From NCBI GenBank assembly GCA_019352875.1, contig JAAAFW010000005.1, positions 140,960 through 204,959 on the forward strand: a stretch of 64,000 bases of DNA. Direction: 5' to 3'. Each line of letters begins with the position of its first letter. Position 1 is the stretch's first letter. The translations under genes were made by a program, and so were the position numbers. This DNA comes from Pedobacter cryoconitis. Lineage in GTDB: Bacteria; Bacteroidota; Bacteroidia; Sphingobacteriales; Sphingobacteriaceae. Below are positions 1-8,912 of this stretch, one piece after another. Under the pieces are notes generated by a model. The model saw nothing but the letters and a program-made list of their open reading frames with translations. It had not been told where the DNA came from and made no database searches.

Positions 1-27
1 GTTATACTAAAGCAAAAGGATAATCCC

Positions 28-84
28 TTTTCTTCATAACGAAAAAAGCCACGCAATGCGTGGCTTTTTTCGTTATGAAGAAAA
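28..84. terminator. Long bidirectional hairpin terminator downstream of oxyR
   Basis: Two perfect 27-base arms (28-54 and 58-84) flank a 3-base AAT loop. The core is GCCACGC/GCGTGGC, flanked by A6 on one side and T6 on the other, so it can terminate transcription from either strand. The stem continues well beyond the A/T tracts, which is longer than the usual intrinsic terminator. It lies just past the oxyR stop codon. Confidence 0.85.
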
Positions 85-97
85 TTTTGCGAATGTT

Positions 98-1030
98 TTA
101 AATCCCTACAATGTCTTTTTTCTTCTTCTGTTTCATTGCCTTTGGGATGACAGCCAGAATTTCTTCACGGAATGCATTCAGCATTCTTTTCTTAATGAAA
201 TTACTATGAGTAACCAGGCTTATTTCTCTCACTGGTTCCGGATCTTTAAAAGCCCTCACTTTACTAAGCTGTTTACTGTTCAGGTCCACTAAAGCCAGTT
301 CGGGAAGAAGTGTTGCACCATTATTCATGTCCACCATACGGATTAAGGTCTCTACACTACCGGTATTGTAAGTTAAGCCCTGTAAACGGCTATCCTTGGT
401 GGAACGGCAGATATTAAGTACCTGCGAACGCATGCAATGGCCTTCATTGAGCAACCAGATGTTTTCTTCCTCCAGGTCGGCGGAGTTGATCGTTTTCTTT
501 TTGAATAACTTGCTGTTCTTGCTAATATAGGTTACAAAGGTTTCATAATACATAGGTACCTCGGCTATGCCCGGCTCGTTGACTGGGGTTGCCATAATTC
601 CACAATCCAATACGCCGGTTTTAAGGTGATGAATAATATCCTCTGTAGTATATTCCCAGATTAGCAGTTTAAGGTCGGGATATTTTTCCATCATGCTTGC
701 AATTACCTGTGGAAGCAGATATGGGGCGACAGTTGGGATAATACCAACTTTAAGTTCCCCTACAATATCCTGTTGCTGACTGTTAATAATCTCCTTGATT
801 TTCTGACTTTCCTGCAATACTATACGGGCCTGCTGAATAATCTGTGATCCTATTTCTGTCGGGATCACTGGTTGTTTACTCCTGTCAAATATTTTGACAT
901 TGAGCATTTCTTCGAGCTTTTGTACCTGCATGCTCAGTGTGGGCTGTGTAACGAAACATTTCTCGGCGGCACCAACAAAACTGCGGTAAGTATCCACTGC
1001 GACAATATATTCCAGTTGTACTAGAGTCAT
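98..1030 (-). CDS. oxyR: LysR-family peroxide sensor OxyR
   Basis: A 310-residue LysR-type regulator that activates antioxidant genes when hydrogen peroxide oxidises it. The N-terminal winged helix-turn-helix covers about residues 2-60 (LEYIVAVDTYRSFVGAAEKC onward), and the substrate-binding-like domain covers about 90-300. The motif GHCMRSQVLNIC places cysteines at exactly 199 and 208, the numbering and spacing of the E. coli OxyR redox disulfide pair, so a true OxyR is much likelier than a generic LysR. It stands alone on the minus strand, with a possible -7 element (TAGCTTTG, 1068-1075) upstream and a long hairpin downstream. No catalase or peroxiredoxin gene is adjacent, so it probably acts on distant genes. 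The start is an ATG at 1030. Confidence 0.93.
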   Translation of the reverse strand: MTLVQLEYIVAVDTYRSFVGAAEKCFVTQPTLSMQVQKLEEMLNVKIFDRSKQPVIPTEIGSQIIQQARIVLQESQKIKEIINSQQQDIVGELKVGIIPTVAPYLLPQVIASMMEKYPDLKLLIWEYTTEDIIHHLKTGVLDCGIMATPVNEPGIAEVPMYYETFVTYISKNSKLFKKKTINSADLEEENIWLLNEGHCMRSQVLNICRSTKDSRLQGLTYNTGSVETLIRMVDMNNGATLLPELALVDLNSKQLSKVRAFKDPEPVREISLVTHSNFIKKRMLNAFREEILAVIPKAMKQKKKKDIVGI

Positions 1031-1109
1031 ATAGTTATAATTTATGCGATTAGCTTTTACTATTGATCAAAGCTATAATCTTTTATTCAATCTGCAGCTA
1101 TAAGGTGAA

Positions 1110-2039
1110 TTAATTTTCCTTCATTAAAAAGTCGCCGTAGGCGAGAGCGATACCTTCCGGCAGTTCAATTGTATGTCTCCAGCCCAGGTTATGAAGTTTG
1201 TTCACATCCATGAGTTTTCTTGGTGTACCGTCTGGTTTGGTACTGTCAAATTTCAAGTCTCCCGTATACCCCACGATATCCCGGATCAATAAGGCCAGAT
1301 CGCGGATGGAGAGGTCGCTACCGGTTCCGATATTGATGAGCTCAGGTTCATGATAATTTTCCATCAGGAATAAACACGCCTCAGCCAGGTCATCTGCAAA
1401 TAAGAATTCTCTCAACGGGCTGCCCGAGCCCCAGATAATCACTTCGGGTGCTCCTGAAACCTTTGCTTCATGAAACCGGCGAATCAGAGCAGGTAATACA
1501 TGAGAGTTTTGAGGGTGATAATTGTCATTATAGCCGTAAAGGTTAGTCGGCATGACAGAAATGAAATTACAATTGTATTGTGCCCGGTAGGCTTCGCATA
1601 GTTTGATCCCCGCTATTTTAGCAATAGCATAGGGCTCGTTGGTCGGCTCAAGCAATCCTGTTAACAAATATTCTTCTTTTAACGGCTGCGGAGCCAGTTT
1701 CGGGTAAATACAACTTGAACCAAGAAACATCAGTTTTTTGACACCCTGTACATAAGCCTGATGGATCACATTATTCTGTATAGCAAGGTTTTCATATAAA
1801 AAATCTGCCCTGTAGGTATTGTTTGCTATAATTCCGCCGACTTTCGCCGCAGCCAGAAAAACGTAATCCGGCTTTTCCTGCTCAAAAAACGTAGTTACTG
1901 CCTGCTGATCACGCAGATCAAGCTCGGCAGATGTTCTTCCTATTAATCCGGTATAGCCTGAATCTTCCAGTTTTCTCCAAATGGCCGAACCCACCATTCC
2001 ACGGTGTCCGGCGATATATATTTTTGCATTTTTTTCCAT
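1110..2039 (-). CDS. fcl: GDP-L-fucose synthase
   Basis: A 309-residue extended SDR enzyme that epimerises and reduces GDP-4-keto-6-deoxymannose to GDP-L-fucose with NADPH, supplying fucose for surface glycans. The dinucleotide motif GHRGMVG is at residues 11-17. The catalytic set is complete: Ser108, Cys110, Tyr137, Lys141 and His180, each one residue from the E. coli Fcl numbering. The length is normal for the family. The partner GDP-mannose dehydratase (gmd) is not in the window, so the pathway is split in this genome. No clear promoter was identified in the 189-base gap to trmB. Confidence 0.95.
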   Translation of the reverse strand: MEKNAKIYIAGHRGMVGSAIWRKLEDSGYTGLIGRTSAELDLRDQQAVTTFFEQEKPDYVFLAAAKVGGIIANNTYRADFLYENLAIQNNVIHQAYVQGVKKLMFLGSSCIYPKLAPQPLKEEYLLTGLLEPTNEPYAIAKIAGIKLCEAYRAQYNCNFISVMPTNLYGYNDNYHPQNSHVLPALIRRFHEAKVSGAPEVIIWGSGSPLREFLFADDLAEACLFLMENYHEPELINIGTGSDLSIRDLALLIRDIVGYTGDLKFDSTKPDGTPRKLMDVNKLHNLGWRHTIELPEGIALAYGDFLMKEN

Positions 2040-2204
2040 TGGTAAGCGCTTAAGCTGAACGGGATTCTATTAGTTTTAATTGTTGAGCGCGTAAAAATAC
2101 AAATAACAACGTAGGATCTTTGGGCGTAATTGATAACAATGTCAGCGTAAAGTGTGCATTCAATTCCCGGCTGTCTTTTGATGGGATGGAAGCGGATTAA
2201 ATTG

Positions 2205-2212
2205 TATTTTTG
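2205..2212 (+). promoter_or_regulatory. Candidate -7 element for the trmB cluster
   Basis: TATTTTTG matches the Bacteroidota -7 consensus TAnnTTTG and is 16 bases before the GTG start of trmB. A TTG at 2178-2180 is 24 bases away, longer than the usual spacing, so the -33 assignment is weak. Confidence 0.4.
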
Positions 2213-2228
2213 CTAAAAAAATAAAATA

Positions 2229-2879
2229 GTGGGTAAAGATAAGTTAAGGAAATTTGCTGAAATAGACACCTTCCCGAATGTCTATCAGATGGAAGAGGGA
2301 AAGATACTTCAGGGTAAATGGGGTGAAACTCATTTTAAAAATGATCAGCCAATTGTGCTTGAGCTGGCGTGTGGTAAGGGTGAATATTCTGTAAATATGG
2401 CCAAATTCTTTCCGGAAAAGAACTTTATAGGCATTGACCTGAAAGGTAACCGCATCTGGAGAGGTGCCAGAACTGGTGTGGACGAACAGATACCGAACCT
2501 GGCTTTTCTGAGAATACAGATTGAAGATATTGTTGAGTATTTTGGTCAGCATGAAATTGATGAAATCTGGATTACTTTTCCTGATCCGCAGCCGCAGGAC
2601 AGCAGGGAGAAAAAGAGACTTACTTTCCCGGGCTTTCTAAATAAATATAAAAATATCCTTAAACCAGGCGGAAAGATTAATCTGAAAACAGACAATGACG
2701 GTTTATATGCCTATACGGTACAGGTAGTTGAAGAACTGGGGTTACCATGCTATAAAAAAACAGATCATCTTTACACTTCGGAACTTTATGACGAGGTTTT
2801 GCAGATTAAAACGCATTACGAGCGGATCTATCTGAAACAGGATAAAAATATTAACTATATCCAATTTTCACTGGAATAA
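2229..2879 (+). CDS. trmB: tRNA (guanine-N7-)-methyltransferase
   Basis: A 216-residue SAM-dependent enzyme that makes 7-methylguanosine at position 46 of tRNAs. The SAM site is visible as ELACGKGEYS followed by IGIDLKGNRIWRGA, and the catalytic FPDP motif sits before EKKRLTFPGFL. The region after FPDP is longer than in E. coli TrmB. The start is GTG at 2229: no upstream in-frame ATG was found, and the next Met (residue 21) would cut into the conserved N-terminus. It is the first gene of a compact cluster, and its TAA overlaps the next ATG by one base, which suggests translational coupling. Confidence 0.93.
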   Translation: MGKDKLRKFAEIDTFPNVYQMEEGKILQGKWGETHFKNDQPIVLELACGKGEYSVNMAKFFPEKNFIGIDLKGNRIWRGARTGVDEQIPNLAFLRIQIEDIVEYFGQHEIDEIWITFPDPQPQDSREKKRLTFPGFLNKYKNILKPGGKINLKTDNDGLYAYTVQVVEELGLPCYKKTDHLYTSELYDEVLQIKTHYERIYLKQDKNINYIQFSLE

Positions 2880-3205
2880 TGGAGCCATCATTCTATGAAC
2901 AGGTTTATGAAGTGGTCCGGCTTATTCCATATGGAAGGGTCACTTCTTACGGAGCAATAGCCAAAGCACTCGGTGCCGGGAAATCTTCCCGTCTGGTAGG
3001 GTATGCTATGAATCTGGCTCATGATCTCCAGCCGCCAGTGCCTGCTCACCGGGTGGTTAATCACAAAGGTCTGTTAACGGGAAAATTCCATTTTCGCGGG
3101 CCGGATCTGATGCAGGAATTATTGGAACAAGAAGGACTAACAGTTAAAAACGATCAGGTTCAGAATTTCAAAATGGTATTCTGGGACCCTGCAATAGAAA
3201 TTTAA
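2879..3205 (+). CDS. MGMT-family alkyltransferase-like protein (no acceptor Cys)
   Basis: A 108-residue single-domain protein of the O6-alkylguanine-DNA alkyltransferase C-terminal fold. The DNA-binding helix region (GRVTSYGAIAKALGAGKSSRLVGYA) is well kept. The active-site motif PCHRVV reads PAHRVV here, so the methyl-accepting cysteine is Ala. By analogy with known alkyltransferase-like (ATL) proteins, it would bind alkylated guanine and flag it for nucleotide excision repair rather than repair it; that role is inferred. It overlaps trmB by one base and is followed by an AhpD-like gene and tag, a setting that fits alkylation defence. Confidence 0.85.
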   Translation: MEPSFYEQVYEVVRLIPYGRVTSYGAIAKALGAGKSSRLVGYAMNLAHDLQPPVPAHRVVNHKGLLTGKFHFRGPDLMQELLEQEGLTVKNDQVQNFKMVFWDPAIEI

Positions 3206-3214
3206 TTAGAGAAA

Positions 3215-3556
3215 ATGGGACAATTAGTAGAAGAATTTAATGACTACCGTTCTAAAATGAACGACAGAATCATGGAGACTGCAAATACCAATATTAAAAG
3301 GTTTTTTGCACTGGATACCACAACCTATGCCGAGGGAGCGCTTGACGTGAAAAGCAAGGAAATGATGGGGCTGGTAGCTTCGATGGTACTGCGTTGTGAT
3401 GACTGTATTAAATATCACCTGGAAAAATGTTTCGATGCAGGTGTAAATGATGCTGAGCTGAACGAAGTATTTATGATTGCCAATCTTGTTGGCGGTTCTA
3501 TCGTGATTCCACATTACCGCAGGGCGGTGGAATACTGGGATGAATTAAACACCTGA
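3215..3556 (+). CDS. Carboxymuconolactone decarboxylase / AhpD-like protein
   Basis: A 113-residue all-helical protein of the CMD/AhpD family. The motif CDDCIKYHLEKC contains the CxxC and downstream His typical of AhpD-type peroxidase partners, so a thiol redox role is more likely than ring-lactone decarboxylation. The length matches single-domain family members. It lies 9 bases after the ATL gene and 4 bases before tag, so it is probably co-transcribed. The exact substrate cannot be read from the sequence. Confidence 0.85.
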   Translation: MGQLVEEFNDYRSKMNDRIMETANTNIKRFFALDTTTYAEGALDVKSKEMMGLVASMVLRCDDCIKYHLEKCFDAGVNDAELNEVFMIANLVGGSIVIPHYRRAVEYWDELNT

Positions 3557-3560
3557 TCAG

Positions 3561-4133
3561 ATGGATAACCTAATCAGATGCGGTTGGTGCGGTTCCGATC
3601 CCGATTATATCCGGTACCACGATGAAGAGTGGGGCAGGCCGGTTTATGATGACCAAAAATTATTTGAATTCCTGATACTGGAAGGTGCTCAGGCTGGTTT
3701 AAGCTGGATTACTATCTTGCGCAGAAGAGAAGCCTACCGAAATGCATTTGCGGATTTTGATGTGCAGAAAGTCGCTGCTTTCACGCCCGACGATGAAGAG
3801 CGGTTAATGCAGGATACCGGGATTATCAGAAACAAGCTGAAAATAAAATCGGCAGCTGTAAATGCGCGTTTATTCATCACTGTACAACAGGAATTCGGCT
3901 CATTTTCTAATTATATCTGGGGATTTATGCCACAGGGAAAACCGCTGGTTAATCATTTCAGCAGTCTGTCTGAAGTTCCGGCCAGAACTGAAATTTCTGA
4001 TGCGATCAGCAAGGATATGAAAAAAAGAGGATTTAAATTCTTTGGTACTACGATCTGTTATGCACATATGCAGGCAATGGGCATGGTCAACGATCACCTG
4101 ACCGGCTGTCACTGCAGAACAGCAGATGCCTGA
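3561..4133 (+). CDS. tag: DNA-3-methyladenine glycosylase I
   Basis: A 190-residue base-excision enzyme that removes 3-methyladenine from alkylated DNA. The N-terminus RCGWCGSDPDYIRYHDEEWG is the TAG signature and carries the Cys and His zinc ligands; the C-terminal HLTGCHC supplies the other His/Cys pair. The GLSWITILRRREAYRNAF segment is typical of the helix-hairpin-helix fold of this family. The last 8 bases overlap the start of the CPBP gene. With the ATL protein upstream and polA downstream, the locus looks like a DNA-repair neighbourhood. Confidence 0.95.
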   Translation: MDNLIRCGWCGSDPDYIRYHDEEWGRPVYDDQKLFEFLILEGAQAGLSWITILRRREAYRNAFADFDVQKVAAFTPDDEERLMQDTGIIRNKLKIKSAAVNARLFITVQQEFGSFSNYIWGFMPQGKPLVNHFSSLSEVPARTEISDAISKDMKKRGFKFFGTTICYAHMQAMGMVNDHLTGCHCRTADA

Positions 4134-4812
4134 CCTTTTTAAGGATATTTATACTTATCTCCGGCACCCGGTATTAATGGTGCCGGAAAAGCCAGAATAC
4201 CCTGTCCGTACGATGGTGGGGCTCTGGTTAATCACTTTGTCGGCAGCTATTCTGGCCAGCGTGGCAGACTTTACCCTTATTGAATTCGGTCTGATCCCTA
4301 AGCCCGGACCATCTTTGATAAGCAGTCTGGAATCCAGGTGGATGTTGCTTTTTGGCGCATTGCTTTATGGTCCGGTTATGGAAGAACTCGTTTTCCGGAT
4401 GCAGCTGCGATATTTCTCTGCAAACTTGCTGTTCCTTGCTTTTCTTTGTGGTGCTTTGCTTACTGCAATTACGGATACAAAATGGGCTTATCTGATCTCT
4501 CCACCGGTTTTTGGCATTTTATATCTGTTATACCGTTTTAACCTTGCCGGAAGCCTGACCCATAAACATACCTTCAGAAAAAAATACTTTCCTTTTTATT
4601 TCCATTTTACCGCTATAGCATTTGCTTATTTTCATCTGGGAAATTTCTCCAGCGGGATAGAATTGCTGCCTTTTGGGTTGTTGTATACCCTTCGGCAACT
4701 TACCGGAGGGCTGATCTTTGGCTACGTTAGAATGCGCTACGGGCTAATCTATGGAGTTATCCTGCACTGTAGTTTTAATCTGGTACCCGCAGTATTGCTT
4801 TTCGCCAGATAA
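4126..4812 (+). CDS. CPBP (Abi/CAAX) family intramembrane metalloprotease
   Basis: A 228-residue polytopic membrane protein with about six hydrophobic segments. The CPBP motifs are visible: EELVFR (EExxxR, about residue 86), a His in AYFHLGN, and HCSFN (HxxxN) near the C-terminus. These residues form the intramembrane metal site in family members such as Rce1. The substrate is unknown; bacterial members act in processing of prenylated or peptide substrates, bacteriocin immunity or signalling. It overlaps tag by 8 bases and closes the trmB-ATL-AhpD-tag cluster. Confidence 0.88.
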   Translation: MPDLFKDIYTYLRHPVLMVPEKPEYPVRTMVGLWLITLSAAILASVADFTLIEFGLIPKPGPSLISSLESRWMLLFGALLYGPVMEELVFRMQLRYFSANLLFLAFLCGALLTAITDTKWAYLISPPVFGILYLLYRFNLAGSLTHKHTFRKKYFPFYFHFTAIAFAYFHLGNFSSGIELLPFGLLYTLRQLTGGLIFGYVRMRYGLIYGVILHCSFNLVPAVLLFAR

Positions 4813-4851
4813 TTCGGCCGCCGCCGATTAGGTTTACTAAAAATCAGGTGT

Positions 4852-4859
4852 TAACTTTG
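4852..4859 (+). promoter_or_regulatory. Candidate -7 element for polA
   Basis: TAACTTTG matches TAnnTTTG and lies 40 bases before the polA ATG. A T-rich stretch (TTTAC, 4833-4837) stands at about the -33 position without a TTG. The match is partial. Confidence 0.4.
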
Positions 4860-4899
4860 ACAGGATAGATACGTCTGTGTTAGAAAACAATAAAATAAT

Positions 4900-7710
4900 A
4901 TGAAAAAACTCTTCCTGCTTGATGGTATGGCACTGATATACCGGGCTCATTTTGCCTTAAGTAAAAATCCCCGGTTTACTTCTACAGGGATTAATACCTC
5001 TGCGGTTATGGGTTTTGCTAATACTTTGATGGAAGTGCTGAAAAAAGAACAACCCAGCCATATTGCCGTGGTGTTCGATACGAATGCACCTACAGAAAGA
5101 CACACTGATTTTGTCGCTTATAAAGCACACAGAGAAGCGATGCCGGAAGATCTGGCAACGGCTTTACCTTATATATTCAAACTGATCGAAGGGTTTAACA
5201 TTCCTGTTATAACCAAAGATGGATTTGAAGCAGATGATATTATCGGAACACTGGCTAAAGCCGGTGAAAAGGCTGGTTTTACGGTATACTGTATGACACC
5301 TGATAAGGATTTTGCGCAACTGGTTTCAGAGAACATCTTCATTTATAAACCGGCCAGGATGGGAAATGACATGGAAATCATGGGTGTTCCTGAAGTGCTG
5401 GCAAAATGGGATATTGAAAATGTGGAGCAGGTAATTGATATTCTTGGGCTGTGGGGAGATGCAGTAGATAATATTCCCGGAATCCCTGGTATCGGGGAGA
5501 AAACGGCGAAATCGCTGATAAAAACATATGGTTCTGTAGAAAATATTATTGCGAATTCTCATGAGCTGAAAGGTAAGCAGCGTGAAAATGTAGAAAACTT
5601 CGCGGAGCAGGGAATGATTTCCAAAAAGCTGGCTACCATAATACTGAATGTTCCTGTAGAATTTGACGAAACTTCCCTTAAACTGGATGAGCCGAGCCGT
5701 GAATTACTGGAGCCGCTGTTCGCAGAACTGGAATTCAGAACGTTAGGTAAACGTGTTTTCGGAGACGGCTTCTCGGTGAGTGACGCAAAAGCTGCGGTCA
5801 CGGGACAAACAGATCTGTTTGGGCAACCTGCTGCAATGCCTGAAAGGCCTAAACCTTTTGAGCAGTTACCTAATTTATTTGAACAGCCGGCAGCAGGAAA
5901 AACGATTGCAGATACTGCTCCCGACTACCAGCTTATCGATACTCCGGAAAAAAGAGCAGAACTGATTGCATTATTATTGCAGCAGGAGAGCATCTCTTTT
6001 GATACAGAAACTACGGGAACAGATGCAAACCTGGCAGAATTGGTAGGTTTATCTTTCAGTATAAAGGCGGGACAAGGATGGTATATTCCGGTTCCTGCAG
6101 ACAGAGATGCAGCTTTACAACTTGCTGCGGAATTTAAACCGGTCCTGGAAAATGCACAGATCCGTAAGATAGGCCAGAATATCAAGTATGATATGCTGAT
6201 CTTGAAATGGTATGATGTTGAGGTGAAGGGACAGTTGTTTGATACAATGCTGGCTCATTATCTGATCGATCCGGATACACGCCATAATATGGATGTACTG
6301 GCTGAAAATTATCTGGGATATACGCCTATTTCCATTACTACGCTAATCGGTCCGAAGGGTAAAAATCAAGGTACTATGCGCGATGTTCCTGTCGAAAAGG
6401 TTGTAGATTATGCTGCGGAAGATGCAGATGTGACTTTACAGCTGGCTGAAGTTTTTAGTCCGTTATTGAAAGAACTGAATGCCGCTGAACTTGCGGAGAA
6501 GATTGAAAATCCATTGATCTTTGTGCTGGCCGATATGGAAAAGGAGGGTGTTCGTATTGATATGGATACATTGATTACTTATTCTGCCGAACTGGAAATA
6601 GAGATCCGGAAATTTGAGCAGCTGGTATTTGAAAAGGCTGGAGTTGAGTTTAATCTCGCTTCACCTAAGCAGTTGGGAGAAGTGCTTTTCGACAAGCTTA
6701 AACTTGATCCTAAGGCTAAAAAGACGAAAACAGGACAGTATCAGACTGGTGAAGATGTTTTACTTGGGCTGGCCTCGAAAAGTGATATTGTAAAAGACAT
6801 ACTGGATTTCAGACAATTACAGAAACTGAAGTCTACTTATGTGGATGCATTGCCTTTATTGGTAAATCCAAAAACGGGCCGTGTACATACCAGCTATAAC
6901 CAGGCAGTTGCTGCTACAGGACGGCTAAGCTCGAATAATCCAAATTTACAGAATATCCCTATCCGTACCGAAAGGGGCAGGGAGGTGCGTAAAGCATTTA
7001 TTCCAAGGGATGAAGACCATGTGTTACTGTCTGCGGATTATTCGCAGATCGAACTACGCATTATTGCTGATATCGCGAAGGAAGAAAATATGCTAGATGC
7101 TTTTAAAAATGGGATTGATATCCATACGGCCACTGCTGCGAAAGTCTATGGGGTTGCTATTGAAGAGGTTACATCAACCCAGCGAAGAAATGCAAAAGCA
7201 GTTAACTTCGGCATTATATACGGACAATCTGCTTTTGGTCTTTCCCAAAACCTGGGTATTCCAAGAAAGGAGGCTGCTGAAATGATCGAGCAGTATTTTG
7301 CGCAGTACCCTGGTATTAAGCGTTATATGAATGACACCATGAATTTCGCCAGAGAGAATGGATTTGTGGAAACCATGATGGGAAGAAGAAGATATCTCAG
7401 GGATATTAATTCTGCCAATCAGACAGTCAGGGGATTTGCGGAGCGAAATGCGATTAATGCGCCGATTCAGGGCTCTGCTGCGGATATGATTAAGATTGCA
7501 ATGATCCATATCCACCAGGATATTAAAGCGCAGAATCTGCAATCCAAAATGACCATGCAGGTACATGATGAGTTGGTATTCGACGTCCTTAAAACAGAGG
7601 TCGAGGCTATGAAAGCTATTATCAGTCACAGGATGAAGTCTGCAATCGAAACTACCGTTCCAATTGAGATAGAAATCGGCGAAGGCCGTACCTGGCTGGA
7701 GGCACATTAA
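4900..7710 (+). CDS. polA: DNA polymerase I
   Basis: A 936-residue three-domain enzyme for Okazaki fragment maturation and repair synthesis. The 5'-3' exonuclease domain covers about residues 1-290, with acidic sites such as EADDIIG and IPGIPGIGEKTA. The 3'-5' exonuclease domain (about 335-530) keeps DTETTG at about 368, so proofreading is likely active, unlike Taq-type enzymes. The polymerase domain has motif A (SADYSQIELR, about 711), motif B (RRNAKAVNFGIIYG, about 761) and motif C (VHDEL, about 888). The length is normal for Bacteroidota. It is separated from the CPBP gene by 87 bases and ends at a strong terminator. Confidence 0.98.
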   Translation: MKKLFLLDGMALIYRAHFALSKNPRFTSTGINTSAVMGFANTLMEVLKKEQPSHIAVVFDTNAPTERHTDFVAYKAHREAMPEDLATALPYIFKLIEGFNIPVITKDGFEADDIIGTLAKAGEKAGFTVYCMTPDKDFAQLVSENIFIYKPARMGNDMEIMGVPEVLAKWDIENVEQVIDILGLWGDAVDNIPGIPGIGEKTAKSLIKTYGSVENIIANSHELKGKQRENVENFAEQGMISKKLATIILNVPVEFDETSLKLDEPSRELLEPLFAELEFRTLGKRVFGDGFSVSDAKAAVTGQTDLFGQPAAMPERPKPFEQLPNLFEQPAAGKTIADTAPDYQLIDTPEKRAELIALLLQQESISFDTETTGTDANLAELVGLSFSIKAGQGWYIPVPADRDAALQLAAEFKPVLENAQIRKIGQNIKYDMLILKWYDVEVKGQLFDTMLAHYLIDPDTRHNMDVLAENYLGYTPISITTLIGPKGKNQGTMRDVPVEKVVDYAAEDADVTLQLAEVFSPLLKELNAAELAEKIENPLIFVLADMEKEGVRIDMDTLITYSAELEIEIRKFEQLVFEKAGVEFNLASPKQLGEVLFDKLKLDPKAKKTKTGQYQTGEDVLLGLASKSDIVKDILDFRQLQKLKSTYVDALPLLVNPKTGRVHTSYNQAVAATGRLSSNNPNLQNIPIRTERGREVRKAFIPRDEDHVLLSADYSQIELRIIADIAKEENMLDAFKNGIDIHTATAAKVYGVAIEEVTSTQRRNAKAVNFGIIYGQSAFGLSQNLGIPRKEAAEMIEQYFAQYPGIKRYMNDTMNFARENGFVETMMGRRRYLRDINSANQTVRGFAERNAINAPIQGSAADMIKIAMIHIHQDIKAQNLQSKMTMQVHDELVFDVLKTEVEAMKAIISHRMKSAIETTVPIEIEIGEGRTWLEAH

Positions 7711-7719
7711 AAGTAAATA

Positions 7720-7754
7720 AAAAAGGGTTTCACCAGATAGGTGAAACCCTTTTT
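7720..7754. terminator. Bidirectional terminator between polA and the MBL hydrolase
   Basis: Arms at 7720-7734 and 7740-7754 (core GGGTTTCACC/GGTGAAACCC) pair over 15 bases around an AGATA loop, with A5 and T5 at the ends. It serves the two convergent genes. Confidence 0.92.
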
Positions 7755-7775
7755 CGTATGCTTATATGCAGAATT

Positions 7776-8453
7776 CTACAGATCTATTGTTTCACCGATA
7801 GCCGGTAGCAGCAATACTTTATTCTCTCTGCTGAATTTCGCCTGTGCATCTTCCTTATCTATTTTGATAGCCGGAAAGGTATTATAATGAACACCTATCA
7901 CTTTATCACACGCTATATAGCGCGTTGCGATTAGTGCATCGTCAGCATCCATCGTGTAATTACCACCAATCGGAAGTATAGCATAATCCAGTTTGTAAAG
8001 ATCAGCCAGGATTTTCATATCCAGATTCAGCGAGGTGTCACCAGCGTAATAGATAACTTTACCCCCGGTTTCCAGAACAAAACCTGCCGGATTACCGCCA
8101 TAACTGCCATCTGGCATAGAGCTGGAGTGTGTAGCCCAAACCATTCTTAATTTACCAAAATCGAAAGTTGCCGGGCCATAATTCATCGGATGTATGTTTT
8201 CAACACCTTGTTTACCGGCCCAGTCTGCGACTTCAGGCATAGCAATAACTAATGCACCTGTTTGTTTGGCGATAGTTTCCAGATCGGCAACATGATCGCC
8301 ATGTCCATGGCTCACTAAAATATAATCTGCTTCTATAGCCTTAATGTCAATGGAAGAGGCCAGTGGGTTAGGGCTGATAAACGGATCGAATAGAAACTTT
8401 TTGCCATCTGCCTCCAGCAGGAAGCAGGACTGGCCGTAATAGGTAAATTTCAT
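7776..8453 (-). CDS. Metal-dependent hydrolase, MBL fold (UPF0173 type)
   Basis: A 225-residue metallo-beta-lactamase-fold protein. The metal-binding HxHxDH appears as SHGHGDHVADLE near residue 50, with further ligands in WATHSSSMPD and YYAGDTSL and a C-terminal GVHYNTFPAI. This layout is that of the UPF0173/YtkL group, whose physiological substrate is not settled. No signal peptide is seen, so it is cytoplasmic. It follows ybaB by 49 bases on the same strand and may share its transcript. Confidence 0.88.
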   Translation of the reverse strand: MKFTYYGQSCFLLEADGKKFLFDPFISPNPLASSIDIKAIEADYILVSHGHGDHVADLETIAKQTGALVIAMPEVADWAGKQGVENIHPMNYGPATFDFGKLRMVWATHSSSMPDGSYGGNPAGFVLETGGKVIYYAGDTSLNLDMKILADLYKLDYAILPIGGNYTMDADDALIATRYIACDKVIGVHYNTFPAIKIDKEDAQAKFSRENKVLLLPAIGETIDL

Positions 8454-8502
8454 CTGTTATGGTTTTACAAAAATCTATTTTAATAATACTATGAAGCAAT
8501 TT

Positions 8503-8808
8503 TTAAGCGCCAAACATACCGCCCAGGCCACCTAGCATATCTTTGGTAGCGGATTGCATTTCTGCTGCACTTACATTTTCTGCCTGTTGTAAGACTTTGT
8601 TGATGGCTGTCTGCAGCAATTCCTGAATTTCTTCACGGTCTGCCTGTGCATAAAAATCAGGATCAATTGCGATATCTGTAATTGCTTTATTTGCAGTAGC
8701 CGTAACTTTAATTGCACCGTTTTCTACTTCAGCAAATACCGAAACAGTATCCAGGCGTTTTTTAATTTCTTCAGCTTTGTGCTGGGCTGCCATTAATTTA
8801 TCGAACAT
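8503..8808 (-). CDS. YbaB/EbfC family nucleoid-associated protein
   Basis: A 101-residue small DNA-binding protein of the YbaB/EbfC family, which forms dimers that coat DNA. The N-terminal helix (MFDKLMAAQHKAEEIKKRLD), the central strand block with DIAIDPDFY, and a Gly/Met-rich tail ending GGLGGMFGA are typical. In many bacteria ybaB follows dnaX and precedes recR; that context is absent here. An MBL hydrolase lies downstream and an OYE reductase upstream. Confidence 0.9.
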   Translation of the reverse strand: MFDKLMAAQHKAEEIKKRLDTVSVFAEVENGAIKVTATANKAITDIAIDPDFYAQADREEIQELLQTAINKVLQQAENVSAAEMQSATKDMLGGLGGMFGA

Positions 8809-8912
8809 ATCTTAAGTTTTTTTGAAACAACGAATTTAAGACAAATAGGTTTACCACATTTAAATTTATTGCAGAAAACAATGCTGGTTTATGTTTGATC
8901 GCATTGAAGTAT

